Below are positions 6,546 through 13,389 of a stretch of DNA of 64,000 nt, piece after piece. Below the pieces are notes generated by a model. The model made no database searches. It was not told the DNA's origin and was given only the letters and a program-made list of their open reading frames with translations. Positions within the stretch are counted from its first letter, which is position 1. Each line of letters starts with the position of its first letter. This stretch comes from JAKQIM01 sp029557965 (lineage in GTDB: Bacteria > Chloroflexota > Anaerolineae > Anaerolineales > UBA4823), in the NCBI GenBank assembly GCA_035341015.1, contig DAOQUL010000006.1:1-64000 (forward strand). Reading direction: 5' to 3'. The translations under genes and the position numbers were made by a program.

Positions 6546-6713
6546 CAACGGGGCATTACATCTAGCCCCCAAAAGCGGGCCGTGTAAGTGTTGGAAGCAC
6601 TACCACGACCCTGACCCATCAAGCCGGAATGAGCGGCCCACGGGCTAACCCTATTTTATCATAGGGTAAACCTGAACAAAACCGCTTAACCGGCATTCGG
6701 CAAGCGGTTTTTT
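6546..6713 (+). ncRNA. Candidate structured non-coding RNA
   Basis: About 170 bases without a plausible gene, delimited by an extended -10 box and an intrinsic terminator. It is G+C-rich and contains several possible stems: GGGGC/GCCCC (about 6550-6554 with 6565-6569), GGGCCGTG/CACGACCC with one mismatch (6577-6584, 6604-6611) and CCCTAT/ATAGGG (6649-6654, 6661-6666). I match it to no known RNA family. It could be a regulatory RNA of the element or a long leader of the membrane-protein operon that begins at 6747. Confidence 0.4.
6680..6713 (+). terminator. Intrinsic terminator
   Basis: AACCGCTT/AAGCGGTT (6680-6687, 6702-6709) with a 14-base loop that can itself pair (CCGGCATTCGG) is followed by TTTTTTG. 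It ends the candidate RNA or attenuates the operon starting at 6747. Confidence 0.85.
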
Positions 6714-6746
6714 GTTTGGGCTGAATGCCCGGAAAGGTAAGGAAGT

Positions 6747-7271
6747 ATGAAGATTTATGTACCACCTAACATGAGGCAAGAGTATCGAAGGCGTAGAATG
6801 CTGCTCATCTGGGAGGAGATGACGCCTACCCAACGGCAGATTTGGATATTGCACGGCTATTGGATGCTCTTCAAGCGCCGCGCCCTGGCCTGGCTGAAGA
6901 CGCTCCCCTTTGTGGTGCTGGCCCTGGCTGGCCTGGCCTGTACCATTCAGACCCAAGCGGCGGCGCGGCCGGCAGAGCTCACCCCCACCCCACAGGCGGC
7001 GGTGATGGCAACCAACACACCCACCCCCACCACAGCCCCCACACAGCCCCCACAGCCCACAGCAACGCCAGAGCGATGCACAGTAAGCACAGGCACGCCC
7101 GGCGGCTTTCTGAACCTACGGGCCGGCCCTGGCACGGCTTACCAGGTGCTCCAGGTGCTACATGAGGGCGACCGCTTGACCGTCACCAATCGGGCCGGCG
7201 GTTGGGTCCAGGTGCAAGCGGGCGGCGCGGTGGGTTGGGTCTATGCTCAATACTGCGAGGTGCAACGATGA
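6747..7271 (+). CDS. Membrane-anchored SH3b-domain protein
   Basis: A 174-residue protein. A basic N-terminus (1-50) precedes one hydrophobic segment (about 51-68, LKTLPFVVLALAGLACTIQ). An extracellular Thr/Pro/Ala-rich linker (about 75-112) follows, then a bacterial SH3 domain (about 113-174) with the typical GGFLNLRAGPGTAYQVL and GWVQV...GWVYAQYC strands. SH3b domains usually bind cell wall or other surface polymers, so it should be displayed outside the cell. The SD GGTAAGGA lies 4 bases before the ATG. The stop overlaps the next start as ATGA; three envelope genes follow in one coupled unit. Confidence 0.75.
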   Translation: MKIYVPPNMRQEYRRRRMLLIWEEMTPTQRQIWILHGYWMLFKRRALAWLKTLPFVVLALAGLACTIQTQAAARPAELTPTPQAAVMATNTPTPTTAPTQPPQPTATPERCTVSTGTPGGFLNLRAGPGTAYQVLQVLHEGDRLTVTNRAGGWVQVQAGGAVGWVYAQYCEVQR

Positions 7272-7486
7272 AACAGATTGACGCGGTAACGATCCTGGTA
7301 ACGTCAATTGGCCTTATCACCCTGGCCCTGGTTGTTACGGCGGGCGTGGTGGGTGTAGTGATTGGCGAATGGCGGCCCACTATTGGATTGACTGTTTCTA
7401 TCTTCGGGGGCCTGCTCATGCTGGCCCTGGTTTGTGTATTCGTCTGGACGTTCAACCCCTCACAAGGAAAGGATAAAACGCAATGA
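7268..7486 (+). CDS. Small two-helix membrane protein
   Basis: A 72-residue protein with two hydrophobic segments (about 8-34 and 41-63), short polar ends and a Lys-rich C-terminus. It has no recognised family. The ATG overlaps the TGA of the SH3b gene, and its own TGA overlaps the ATG of the next membrane protein. Size and position resemble holins or small membrane partners, but nothing in the sequence proves such a role. Confidence 0.65.
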   Translation: MKQIDAVTILVTSIGLITLALVVTAGVVGVVIGEWRPTIGLTVSIFGGLLMLALVCVFVWTFNPSQGKDKTQ

Positions 7487-8331
7487 AAGATATCTTAGGC
7501 ACGGTTGGCAAGATTGGCGGTTTGATTTTCGCCGCGGCATGTATCACGTTTACGGGCTGGATGACCTGGTTATTAGCGCAAAGGTTGATTCCAGATAATA
7601 CGATCCTTCAGGCAATGACTCTTGTTTTGTTTGACGTGGGCGCGCTGGTATGGTTTGTCCAGTTTGTCACCCAGGCGAAAGGTACACTTCAATGGGCGAT
7701 TAGCGGAATTGGCTTTCTTGTGGGCCTGGCGGGGGCAATCATCATGGCAGCGGGTGAGCTCATCTTGGGGCAACAATTGGTAGTAGTGGAGGATACTACT
7801 ACACTTGGTTGGGTTTTGGTTGCAACGGTGATTATCGCGGCCCTGGCCCATGCTACCTTGATTTACGCTTTTCACTTCACCGATCCAGCAGTTAAAAACA
7901 GGATTGAGAACGCCCAACAAATTAGTAAAGCCGTAGAAAAAGCTTACGGTGATGCACGTCAAGAGATTGAGCGACACACCCAGGAGCTTACCGCGGGCCT
8001 GCGTGAATCTGTGTTGTATGAAGCACAGCAGCAGATTAGCGCGGCAACGGCGGCACACATCCGGGGCGCTGCGCTGCTCGAAGAGAAGACCGGTGAAGCG
8101 ATGCGCGGCGGCGTGGTTATACCTGGAGCGGCACGCGATGCCGGCACACCCGCCCGGCCCTTGATGGATGAAGAAGAAGACCCGGCCCTTCTTGATGCTA
8201 TCCTTGAAGAACTGGCAGAGCTTCGCGCCGCGGTCAGTGCCAACAAGAAGCAGCAGGTGCAATCTTACGCCGCGGAGGTGCTCACACCCGCACAGGATGA
8301 CAACCGAAAAAACGGACATCGGGCGGGATAG
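7483..8331 (+). CDS. Four-helix membrane protein with cytoplasmic coiled-coil tail
   Basis: A 282-residue protein with four predicted membrane segments (about 9-32, 43-63, 70-96, 106-128). A long helical, charged tail (about 130-215: KNRIENAQQISKAVEKAYGD and following) may form a coiled coil, and the C-terminus is acidic (DEEEDP). No known family. It is translationally coupled to the small membrane protein upstream. Together with the SH3b protein it forms an envelope module that could act in surface exclusion, attachment or host interaction; this is inference from topology. Confidence 0.7.
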   Translation: MKDILGTVGKIGGLIFAAACITFTGWMTWLLAQRLIPDNTILQAMTLVLFDVGALVWFVQFVTQAKGTLQWAISGIGFLVGLAGAIIMAAGELILGQQLVVVEDTTTLGWVLVATVIIAALAHATLIYAFHFTDPAVKNRIENAQQISKAVEKAYGDARQEIERHTQELTAGLRESVLYEAQQQISAATAAHIRGAALLEEKTGEAMRGGVVIPGAARDAGTPARPLMDEEEDPALLDAILEELAELRAAVSANKKQQVQSYAAEVLTPAQDDNRKNGHRAG

Positions 8332-8375
8332 AGCACCCCGCCCAAGAGCTCCCCACCATAGCCCAAGATTGGCGG

Positions 8376-8600
8376 GTGGAAGTGACACGCCGCGGTAAGT
8401 TTTGGAACTGGCGCAAGGGAGCACGGGAAAACCGTCAATCCCGCTATGGTGGCAAATTCAGTCTACTACCAGACGAAAGGAAATTGGAGTATGAAGAAAA
8501 CTCAAAAGCCTATCACGAAAGAAGAAGCGGTTTCGATCCTGGCAAGTGCCCTGAGTTATTGCCAGCAATCGGGATTGCCAGTGATGGCACAACCGAATGA
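8376..8600 (+). CDS. Possible small gene, perhaps frameshifted at its 5' end
   Basis: The frame from GTG at 8376 encodes VEVTRRGKFWNWRKGARENRQ and YGGKFSLLPDERKLEYEENS, a basic aromatic pattern that looks like a real small element protein. It stays open upstream to 8301 (reading QELPTIAQDWR) without a start codon. A good ATG at 8297 lies in another frame that stops at 8398. A one-base indel in the G-run around 8321-8327 would join the two into one protein. The 3' half overlaps the well-supported gene at 8491, which lowers confidence. It may be a remnant or use the GTG start. Confidence 0.35.
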   Translation: MEVTRRGKFWNWRKGARENRQSRYGGKFSLLPDERKLEYEENSKAYHERRSGFDPGKCPELLPAIGIASDGTTE

Positions 8601-8796
8601 GGGCGGCGCGCTCATGCTCACCTTGCCCGGTATAACCGTAAGCGTGAGCGATGGCCGGGCCGTCTTCTCTCTTTGTGGTGATGGTACGCCCGCTGCGAGT
8701 GATGGTACATCGGGCCTGAGTGATGGTACACCCGGCAAAAGTGATGGTACACCCCAAGCCGGCAGTGATGGCACACCCCAGGCAGTAACGGCTTAA
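8491..8796 (+). CDS. Small protein with SDGTP-repeat tail
   Basis: A 101-residue protein. The N-terminal 65 residues (KEEAVSILASALSYCQQSGL, LMLTLPGITVSVSDGRAVFSL) look like a compact alpha/beta unit. The last 35 residues hold five imperfect copies of a GDGTP/SDGTP motif separated by 2-4 residues. The SD AATTGGAG precedes the ATG at 8491. Function is unknown; the flexible acidic tail may be a linker or binding repeat. A 12-bp hairpin follows the stop. Confidence 0.65.
   Translation: MKKTQKPITKEEAVSILASALSYCQQSGLPVMAQPNEGGALMLTLPGITVSVSDGRAVFSLCGDGTPAASDGTSGLSDGTPGKSDGTPQAGSDGTPQAVTA
8677..8786 (+). repeat. Imperfect tandem repeat of 20-24 bp inside a coding region
   Basis: Five units centred on AGTGATGGTACACCC occur at about 8677, 8697, 8718, 8739 and 8762. 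They encode the SDGTP motif. Unit length varies by multiples of three, so the frame is kept. Such arrays expand and contract by slippage, giving length variation in the protein tail. Confidence 0.8.
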
Positions 8797-8807
8797 CCAT
8801 TCACGCC

Positions 8808-8850
8808 TTGCCCACCATGACAACGGGCCTTCGCATGGCATGGTGGGCAA
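8808..8850. terminator. 12-bp hairpin before the serine recombinase gene
   Basis: TTGCCCACCATG (8808-8819) pairs perfectly with CATGGTGGGCAA (8839-8850) around a 19-base loop. There is no T-run. It separates the SDGTP gene from the serine recombinase gene and may slow read-through or be a protein-binding palindrome controlling the recombinase. Confidence 0.5.
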
Positions 8851-8889
8851 TGGTGAGCGGTCAAACCAATCAAGGAAAGGATTAAGAAC

Positions 8890-10527
8890 ATGAGTAAAAG
8901 AGCGGCGGTTTATGTACGAGTAAGCACAGATGAACAGAAAGAGCGCGGGTACAGTTTACCTTCACAGGTTGAAGCTTGTACCACCTATGCAATGCAACTT
9001 GGTTTTGATGTAGTGGGAGTTTTCCAGGATGATGTAAGCGGCATGGTGGACATTAGCCAGAGGCCCGGCGGCGGTGAGCTCCAAAAGATGATTGCCAGGC
9101 GTGAAATTGAGGCGGTTGTGATTTACGATATTGACCGCTTGTCACGTGACCTTATTAACTTGCTAGTGGCGGTAAAAACCTGGCTTGCTTGCGGCCTAGA
9201 ATTGTACTCGCGTGACGTGGGGCGTATTGAAAGCTATATTGATATCTTGCTTGTCTTCAAGGGCTTACAAGGTGGCACAGAGCACAAGAAAATTATAGAG
9301 CGCACAAACCGCGGGCGGTGGCGCAAGGCAAGCGAGGGTAAAGCGGTAGGTAGTGGCACACCCCCTTACGGCTATACTTATTCCGATGGGGAATTGACAC
9401 CCAAAGAACCAGAGGCGGGCGTGGTGCGGTTGATCTATAAGCTTTACGTAGAAGGGGATGAAACGGGCCGGCACTTGGGCGTATTGGATATATCGCGACG
9501 GTTAACCGAAGTGGGGATACCAACCCCAAGCGAATCAAAAGGCTGGAAGACCAAGCGCAAGCGGCTTACCGGTCAATGGGATTCAACCAGTATCTTTACA
9601 ATCTTGAAATCTGAAACCTATTGCGGAGTTTTACGCTATGGTAAATTTATAGGCAACCGTGGGCGCGGTGGTATGCGGCCCGAATCAGAGCAAATAAAGA
9701 TTGATGTACCACCAATCATTAGCCGCGAAACCTGGCAGGCGGCCCAAGAGCAGCGGGCAAAGAACGCCCGGTTATTAGCCCATAAAACAAAGCACCCGTT
9801 TCTTCTGCGCGGCATGGCTTTTTGTGAGTGTGGTTATAGCTTGGCTGGCTCGCGCAATAATTACCGATGTTTGCGGAAGTATCAAAATTCATCACCTTGT
9901 GATGAACCGCCGGTAAAAACCGCCCTGCTTGATGGGCTGGTTTTGGAATATGTTTACAACCTGATTAAAGACCCGGCAACCTTTGAACAGAATCTAAGGA
10001 AGGCGCAAGCCTTAGAGCTTACCCAGGCGCAACCCAAGCAAGATGAACTTGGGGCAATTATTGAGCTTATCAAGCAGGCGGAGGAAGACGCGGAGGAAAT
10101 AGCCCAAACCATCAAGGGCACGCGTGGCATTGTACGCAAGAAGCTAGAACAGGATAGCGAAGAGGTCGACGCCCGGTATAACGCCCTTTGCGCGCGGCGT
10201 GATGCGCTGACAAATGCCCTGAGTGAAACCAAGCTCAATGAAGATGTTATCTCAGATATGCTTGAGTTTCGAGCAGATGTAGAAGCGGGATTGAGCAACC
10301 CCACGATTGAGGGCTTGCGCGCTTGGTTTGAGCTCTTGGGGGTGAGGGTGGTAGTAGGCGGCGGGATGGCTACAATAACTTGTCGGATATCGCCTGAAAA
10401 AGTGTGTACACCCTTGATAACTTCAAAAAATTCGAGGATTCTCCTGAGATTGCTGCCCTTGCAGCGACGGCTGGACCTAAAGCGTAGAGCGTTTTACCTG
10501 TTTGTAACCAAAACGGGCGAGAGATAA
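8890..10527 (+). CDS. Large serine recombinase, C-terminus replaced by integration
   Basis: A 545-residue large serine integrase as read here. The resolvase-like catalytic domain (about 1-150) shows YVRVST with nucleophile Ser12 and the conserved YDIDRLSRD. The recombinase domain (about 165-290) has GTPPYGYTY. A zinc ribbon follows (about 300-335, CECGYSLAGS...CDEPPV), then a coiled coil (about 370-450). The reading frame crosses the right attachment core (10416-10435), so residues after about 515 are encoded by host DNA and the stop lies in the loop of the pckA terminator. In the circular form the frame would continue into 56-180 and give a 557-residue protein. This enzyme is the best candidate for the integrase. 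The SD AAGGAAAGGA is strong. Confidence 0.92.
   Translation: MSKRAAVYVRVSTDEQKERGYSLPSQVEACTTYAMQLGFDVVGVFQDDVSGMVDISQRPGGGELQKMIARREIEAVVIYDIDRLSRDLINLLVAVKTWLACGLELYSRDVGRIESYIDILLVFKGLQGGTEHKKIIERTNRGRWRKASEGKAVGSGTPPYGYTYSDGELTPKEPEAGVVRLIYKLYVEGDETGRHLGVLDISRRLTEVGIPTPSESKGWKTKRKRLTGQWDSTSIFTILKSETYCGVLRYGKFIGNRGRGGMRPESEQIKIDVPPIISRETWQAAQEQRAKNARLLAHKTKHPFLLRGMAFCECGYSLAGSRNNYRCLRKYQNSSPCDEPPVKTALLDGLVLEYVYNLIKDPATFEQNLRKAQALELTQAQPKQDELGAIIELIKQAEEDAEEIAQTIKGTRGIVRKKLEQDSEEVDARYNALCARRDALTNALSETKLNEDVISDMLEFRADVEAGLSNPTIEGLRAWFELLGVRVVVGGGMATITCRISPEKVCTPLITSKNSRILLRLLPLQRRLDLKRRAFYLFVTKTGER
10404..10435. repeat. Right attachment junction (attR)
   Basis: The 20-bp core (10416-10435) is identical to 36-55. 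GTGTACAC (10404-10411) lies four bases to its left on the element side. Joining this arm and core to 56-67 gives a 44-bp attP with the two octamers at equal distance from the core. The host side continues as native pckA sequence. Confidence 0.85.
10416..10487 (+). pseudogene. pckA: Displaced native 3' end of pckA
   Basis: Reading from 10416 gives DNFKKFEDSPEIAALAATAG and then PKA before the TAG at 10485-10487. This matches the usual AGPKx ending of ATP-type PEP carboxykinase and shares its first seven codons (the core) with the left copy. It has no start and is separated from the rest of the gene by the element. Excision through the 20-bp core would restore the full native gene. Confidence 0.8.
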
Positions 10528-10547
10528 CCCTCGCCCGTTTTGGTTAC
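10504..10547. terminator. Bidirectional terminator, 18-bp perfect stem
   Basis: GTAACCAAAACGGGCGAG (10504-10521) pairs with 10530-10547, loop AGATAACC. The arms give T-rich and A-rich flanks in both directions. It is the native pckA terminator, now ends the serine recombinase gene (whose TAA is in the loop), and also serves the convergent small membrane gene. Confidence 0.9.
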
Positions 10548-10756
10548 AACGCCCAGGCCAACATGATGCCAAAAAGGCCCACAATTACCCCCAAGTGCAG
10601 AAAGAGATTGCTGCTAACCAGCCAACCAAGGCCCGGGAAAAATTGCAGAATAAAATTGATAATAACCAGGGCAATGCCAATGAGCGGCACCAACCCTTTA
10701 CGCGGTGCTAAGAATTCCGAAAGTGTATCGAGCAAAGTATTCAATCTCTTAAGCAT
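10544..10756 (-). CDS. Small two-helix membrane protein
   Basis: A 70-residue protein starting MLKRLNTLLDTLSEFLAPRK, with two hydrophobic segments (about 22-38 and 46-68) separated by a Gly/Pro turn. The ATG at 10756 follows AGAGGACTG; the frame stays open upstream but lacks a better SD. The stop falls within the terminator stem. Family and function are unknown. It lies downstream of hflX by about 10 bases and is likely cotranscribed with it. Confidence 0.6.
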   Translation of the reverse strand: MLKRLNTLLDTLSEFLAPRKGLVPLIGIALVIINFILQFFPGLGWLVSSNLFLHLGVIVGLFGIMLAWAL

Positions 10757-10766
10757 GGTCAGTCCT

Positions 10767-12089
10767 CTAACTCTTCTTTTCGTATGGACGATAGTATGCC
10801 AATAATCGGCCCGGAATCCGCCCCTGGATATGGACACCACCCTGGATATATTCTAGGCGTTCTACATGGCCTTGTTCGTGAAATAATGAAACCAGGGCTC
10901 CTTCTTGATATGGCAGCCGCACATCGATGGTAAGGAAATTTTCAAAAAGCTGATGAGATACTTTTTTAAGCATCTCATCAATACCTGCACCAGTAAGCGC
11001 AGAGACAGCCACCGACCCATCGTCACCAACTAAGGCTTCGCGTGCCTGTTCGGGGTCCGGCAAGCGATCAATTTTATTGAGCACAGTTAATACCGGAATC
11101 TGATCGGCCTCAATCTCAACCAGGGTTTGATAAACGGCCTGGGCCTGGGCTTGCGCCTCGGGGTGTGTAATATCAACAACGTGCACCAACAGGTCAGCCT
11201 CTGCGATTTCTTCCAAAGTGGCACGGAAAGCAGCTACCAAAGCAGTGGGCAACTTTTGAATAAAGCCAACCGTGTCGGTAAATAACGCGTGATGCCCAAG
11301 CGGCAGCTCAACCCTGCGGGTTGTGGGATCCAGGGTGGCGAACAACTGATCCGCCACGTAAACGTCCGCCCGAGAGATACGATTTAATAACGTAGACTTG
11401 CCGGCATTGGTGTATCCCACCAGTGCCACCACCGGCACCATTGACTTTTTTCGCCGCGCACGATATTGATTGCGGTGCGCACGCACCTTATCAAGTTGCT
11501 CTCGTAAATGCACGATTCGGCGCCGAATTTCGCGCCGGTCTACTTCCAACTGCGTCTCTCCCGGACCTCGCAGCCCAACCCCGCCAACGCTGCCAGATCT
11601 TCCCGCTCCGCCGCCGGCCTGACGTGCCAGGTGCGTCCATGCACGCGTTAGGCGAGGCAAACGATATTCATACTGTGCCAATTCCACCTGCAACGCACCC
11701 TCATTGGTATTTGCATGTTGTGCAAAAATATCCAGGATCAATGCGGTGCGATCAACGATCCTGATATCTTTGCCAAACAGCCGTTCTAATTCTCTTTGAT
11801 GTCTGGGCGATAACTCGTCATCAAAAATGATAACATCAGCCTTGAGTTCTTCAACCAGCGCTCGTACCTCTTCAATCTTGCCCGGCCCGATCAAGGTTTG
11901 CACATAGGGTTTATCCAGGCGCTGCGTTGCTTGCCCGATCACGTCTAAACCAGCCGTATCTGCAAGAAGCGCTAATTCAGCCAGTGATTCATCCAGTGTA
12001 AGCAAATGGTCTTGTGTGCGCAGGTCTACTCCAACCAGGAATGCGCGCTCGTGCGTGGGAATAATTGATTCGGGAATTTTTTTAGCCAT
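10767..12089 (-). CDS. hflX: GTPase HflX
   Basis: A 440-residue ribosome-associated GTPase that splits or rescues stalled 70S ribosomes under stress. The N-terminal domain (about 20-200) includes the glycine-rich GGGAGRSGSVGGVGLRGPGE and the family motif GPGETQLEVDRR. The coiled-coil hinge REIRRRIVHLREQLDKV follows. The G domain (about 220-385) has G1 GYTNAGKST, G2 DPTTRR, G3 DTVGFI and G4 NKID. Length is normal. It starts a minus-strand unit with the small membrane protein and is 20 bases from the histidine kinase gene upstream, so the kinase may be in the same transcript. Confidence 0.95.
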   Translation of the reverse strand: MAKKIPESIIPTHERAFLVGVDLRTQDHLLTLDESLAELALLADTAGLDVIGQATQRLDKPYVQTLIGPGKIEEVRALVEELKADVIIFDDELSPRHQRELERLFGKDIRIVDRTALILDIFAQHANTNEGALQVELAQYEYRLPRLTRAWTHLARQAGGGAGRSGSVGGVGLRGPGETQLEVDRREIRRRIVHLREQLDKVRAHRNQYRARRKKSMVPVVALVGYTNAGKSTLLNRISRADVYVADQLFATLDPTTRRVELPLGHHALFTDTVGFIQKLPTALVAAFRATLEEIAEADLLVHVVDITHPEAQAQAQAVYQTLVEIEADQIPVLTVLNKIDRLPDPEQAREALVGDDGSVAVSALTGAGIDEMLKKVSHQLFENFLTIDVRLPYQEGALVSLFHEQGHVERLEYIQGGVHIQGRIPGRLLAYYRPYEKKS

Positions 12090-12109
12090 AGACAGATAGA
12101 ATTCGATAC

Positions 12110-13321
12110 CTATAGATCAAACATTTTGGCAACTTTATCATCGCTTGATGGTTTCCGAAATGGTAAAAGGATATGGAAAACAGAGCCAGGCAGCTTGGCC
12201 TCATCATACCCATCCGATTCTACCCAAATACTGCCTCCATGCGCCTCGATAATACCTTTCGTGATAGGAAGCCCCAGGCCTGGTCCACCACCTTTAAACT
12301 TTGTCTTACCACTTGAATGCAGTGCCACGCTTCCCAGGCGGCCAAATTTTTCAAATATCCGGCCCTGGTCTTCCGGCTCGATCCCTATTCCCGTATCTGT
12401 GATGGTCGTTTCTACAAAGCCCGAAAGCATGCGCCCATCAACCGTGACCGTACCCCCGTCTGGAGTATATTTAATTGCATTTGAAATTACGTTTCGGAAT
12501 GCCTGGTACAACCGCTCAGCATCTGCCAGGAGCATTTCATCGCTGCCCGGGAACGGCTTGATAACCAGATTGATCCTTCTTTGAACAATCGAAGATAATA
12601 ATTCCCGTCGCACAAAACTCAGCGTCTGATTCAACCACACTGGTTGGTAGTTCAAAGTCAGCAAATTGTTATCAATGATCGTCACATCAATCATGTCGTC
12701 AACGATCTCGCGCAGCCGGTGAGTGCCATCGGCAATGCCCTTGAGGTAGAGGCCCGACTGAACATTGCCATCACCTTTCGGAAGCATCTCGCTGAGCATG
12801 GAGGCATAACCCTCGATAAGCGTCAGGGGTGTTTTTAGCTCATGAGCTGCAACGGAGATAAAGTCAGATTTGCTTTTCTCCACGCGGCCCAAAGCAGTTT
12901 TTGCTTGCTCCAGCTTGTCTATTGTATGCGCTACGCTGAGCTGTTTCTCTTGTGATGAAATATGCTGGACCGCATGTACGTAAACCGAGAAGCATGCACC
13001 AATCACCTCGATCGCATCAACTGCGGGCAAGTGATTGCTAGCCACCTGGTTGGTTGTTTCAAAGATCTTATTGACGAGTGGCAGCAAATTACTCTTATAG
13101 AATTGATCGATCTCAACACCCGTTGATGCATCAGCCCACTCTGTAAGCAAGGGCTCCATTCGCGTTGGATCATCACCTTCAATAGAAGATAACAGCAGAT
13201 CAAAAAAAAGATTCAACTGGCCCAGAAAATTCTCGCGAACAACTTCGCCCTGTGCGAGGCGCTCGGAGACATTATCAAGCCAGGTTGAACGGATTTGCTT
13301 TAATTTCTCAACAGCATGCAT
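12110..13321 (-). CDS. Soluble sensor histidine kinase
   Basis: A 403-residue histidine kinase without membrane segments. The N-terminal 155 residues are helical and may be the sensor. The dimerisation/phosphoacceptor region has SVAAHELKTPLTLIEGYASM with the His. The ATPase domain shows the N box RNVISNAIKYTPDGG, G1 DTGIGIEPED, the F box RIFEKFGR and G2 GGGPGLGLPITKG. It should autophosphorylate and pass phosphate to a response regulator, but none is encoded next to it, so it is an orphan kinase. The signal is probably cytoplasmic. A 24-residue tail after the G2 region ends SDDKVAKMFDL. Confidence 0.9.
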   Translation of the reverse strand: MHAVEKLKQIRSTWLDNVSERLAQGEVVRENFLGQLNLFFDLLLSSIEGDDPTRMEPLLTEWADASTGVEIDQFYKSNLLPLVNKIFETTNQVASNHLPAVDAIEVIGACFSVYVHAVQHISSQEKQLSVAHTIDKLEQAKTALGRVEKSKSDFISVAAHELKTPLTLIEGYASMLSEMLPKGDGNVQSGLYLKGIADGTHRLREIVDDMIDVTIIDNNLLTLNYQPVWLNQTLSFVRRELLSSIVQRRINLVIKPFPGSDEMLLADAERLYQAFRNVISNAIKYTPDGGTVTVDGRMLSGFVETTITDTGIGIEPEDQGRIFEKFGRLGSVALHSSGKTKFKGGGPGLGLPITKGIIEAHGGSIWVESDGYDEAKLPGSVFHILLPFRKPSSDDKVAKMFDL

Positions 13322-13389
13322 TGGTTAAAGTTTACGACAGGATTGCTATTTTGCCAACTATCTAGAGATGATTTTTCTATAACTGTTTT

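Larger units (their letters stand above)
36..10435. mobile_element. Integrated plasmid-like element inserted in the 3' end of pckA
   Basis: The segment is bounded by an identical 20-bp direct repeat (36-55 and 10416-10435). It carries a tyrosine recombinase, a large serine recombinase, a RepA-like helicase, a primase, an Xis-like protein and several small unknown genes, all on the plus strand. ATGA overlaps are common among them. Both ends read as alternative C-termini of PckA, which places the insertion in that gene. No relaxase, type IV secretion, capsid, portal or terminase large subunit is recognisable, so it resembles an integrative plasmid or phage satellite rather than a complete phage or conjugative element. 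The hexamer GAGCTC occurs 12 times here and about 4 times in the remaining 53.6 kb (counted by eye), which also marks it as foreign. Confidence 0.85.

Noticed and set aside
6546..6713. Known riboswitch, tmRNA or tRNA in the gene-free segment
   Set aside because: I found no cloverleaf, no CCA or T-loop pattern and no conserved core of a known class; it is kept only as an unnamed candidate RNA.
7573..8424. Long open frame of 283 codons on the minus strand over the membrane-protein gene
   Set aside because: It lies fully antisense to a better-supported gene with coupled start, has no SD and its protein is rich in Cys, Arg and His without any motif.
8677..8786. Regular repeats resembling a CRISPR array
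   Set aside because: Units are in frame, encode SDGTP, vary in length and have no distinct spacers; no cas gene is present.
36..10435. A complete prophage or conjugative element
   Set aside because: No capsid, portal, terminase large subunit, tail, relaxase or type IV secretion genes are recognisable in the 10.4 kb.
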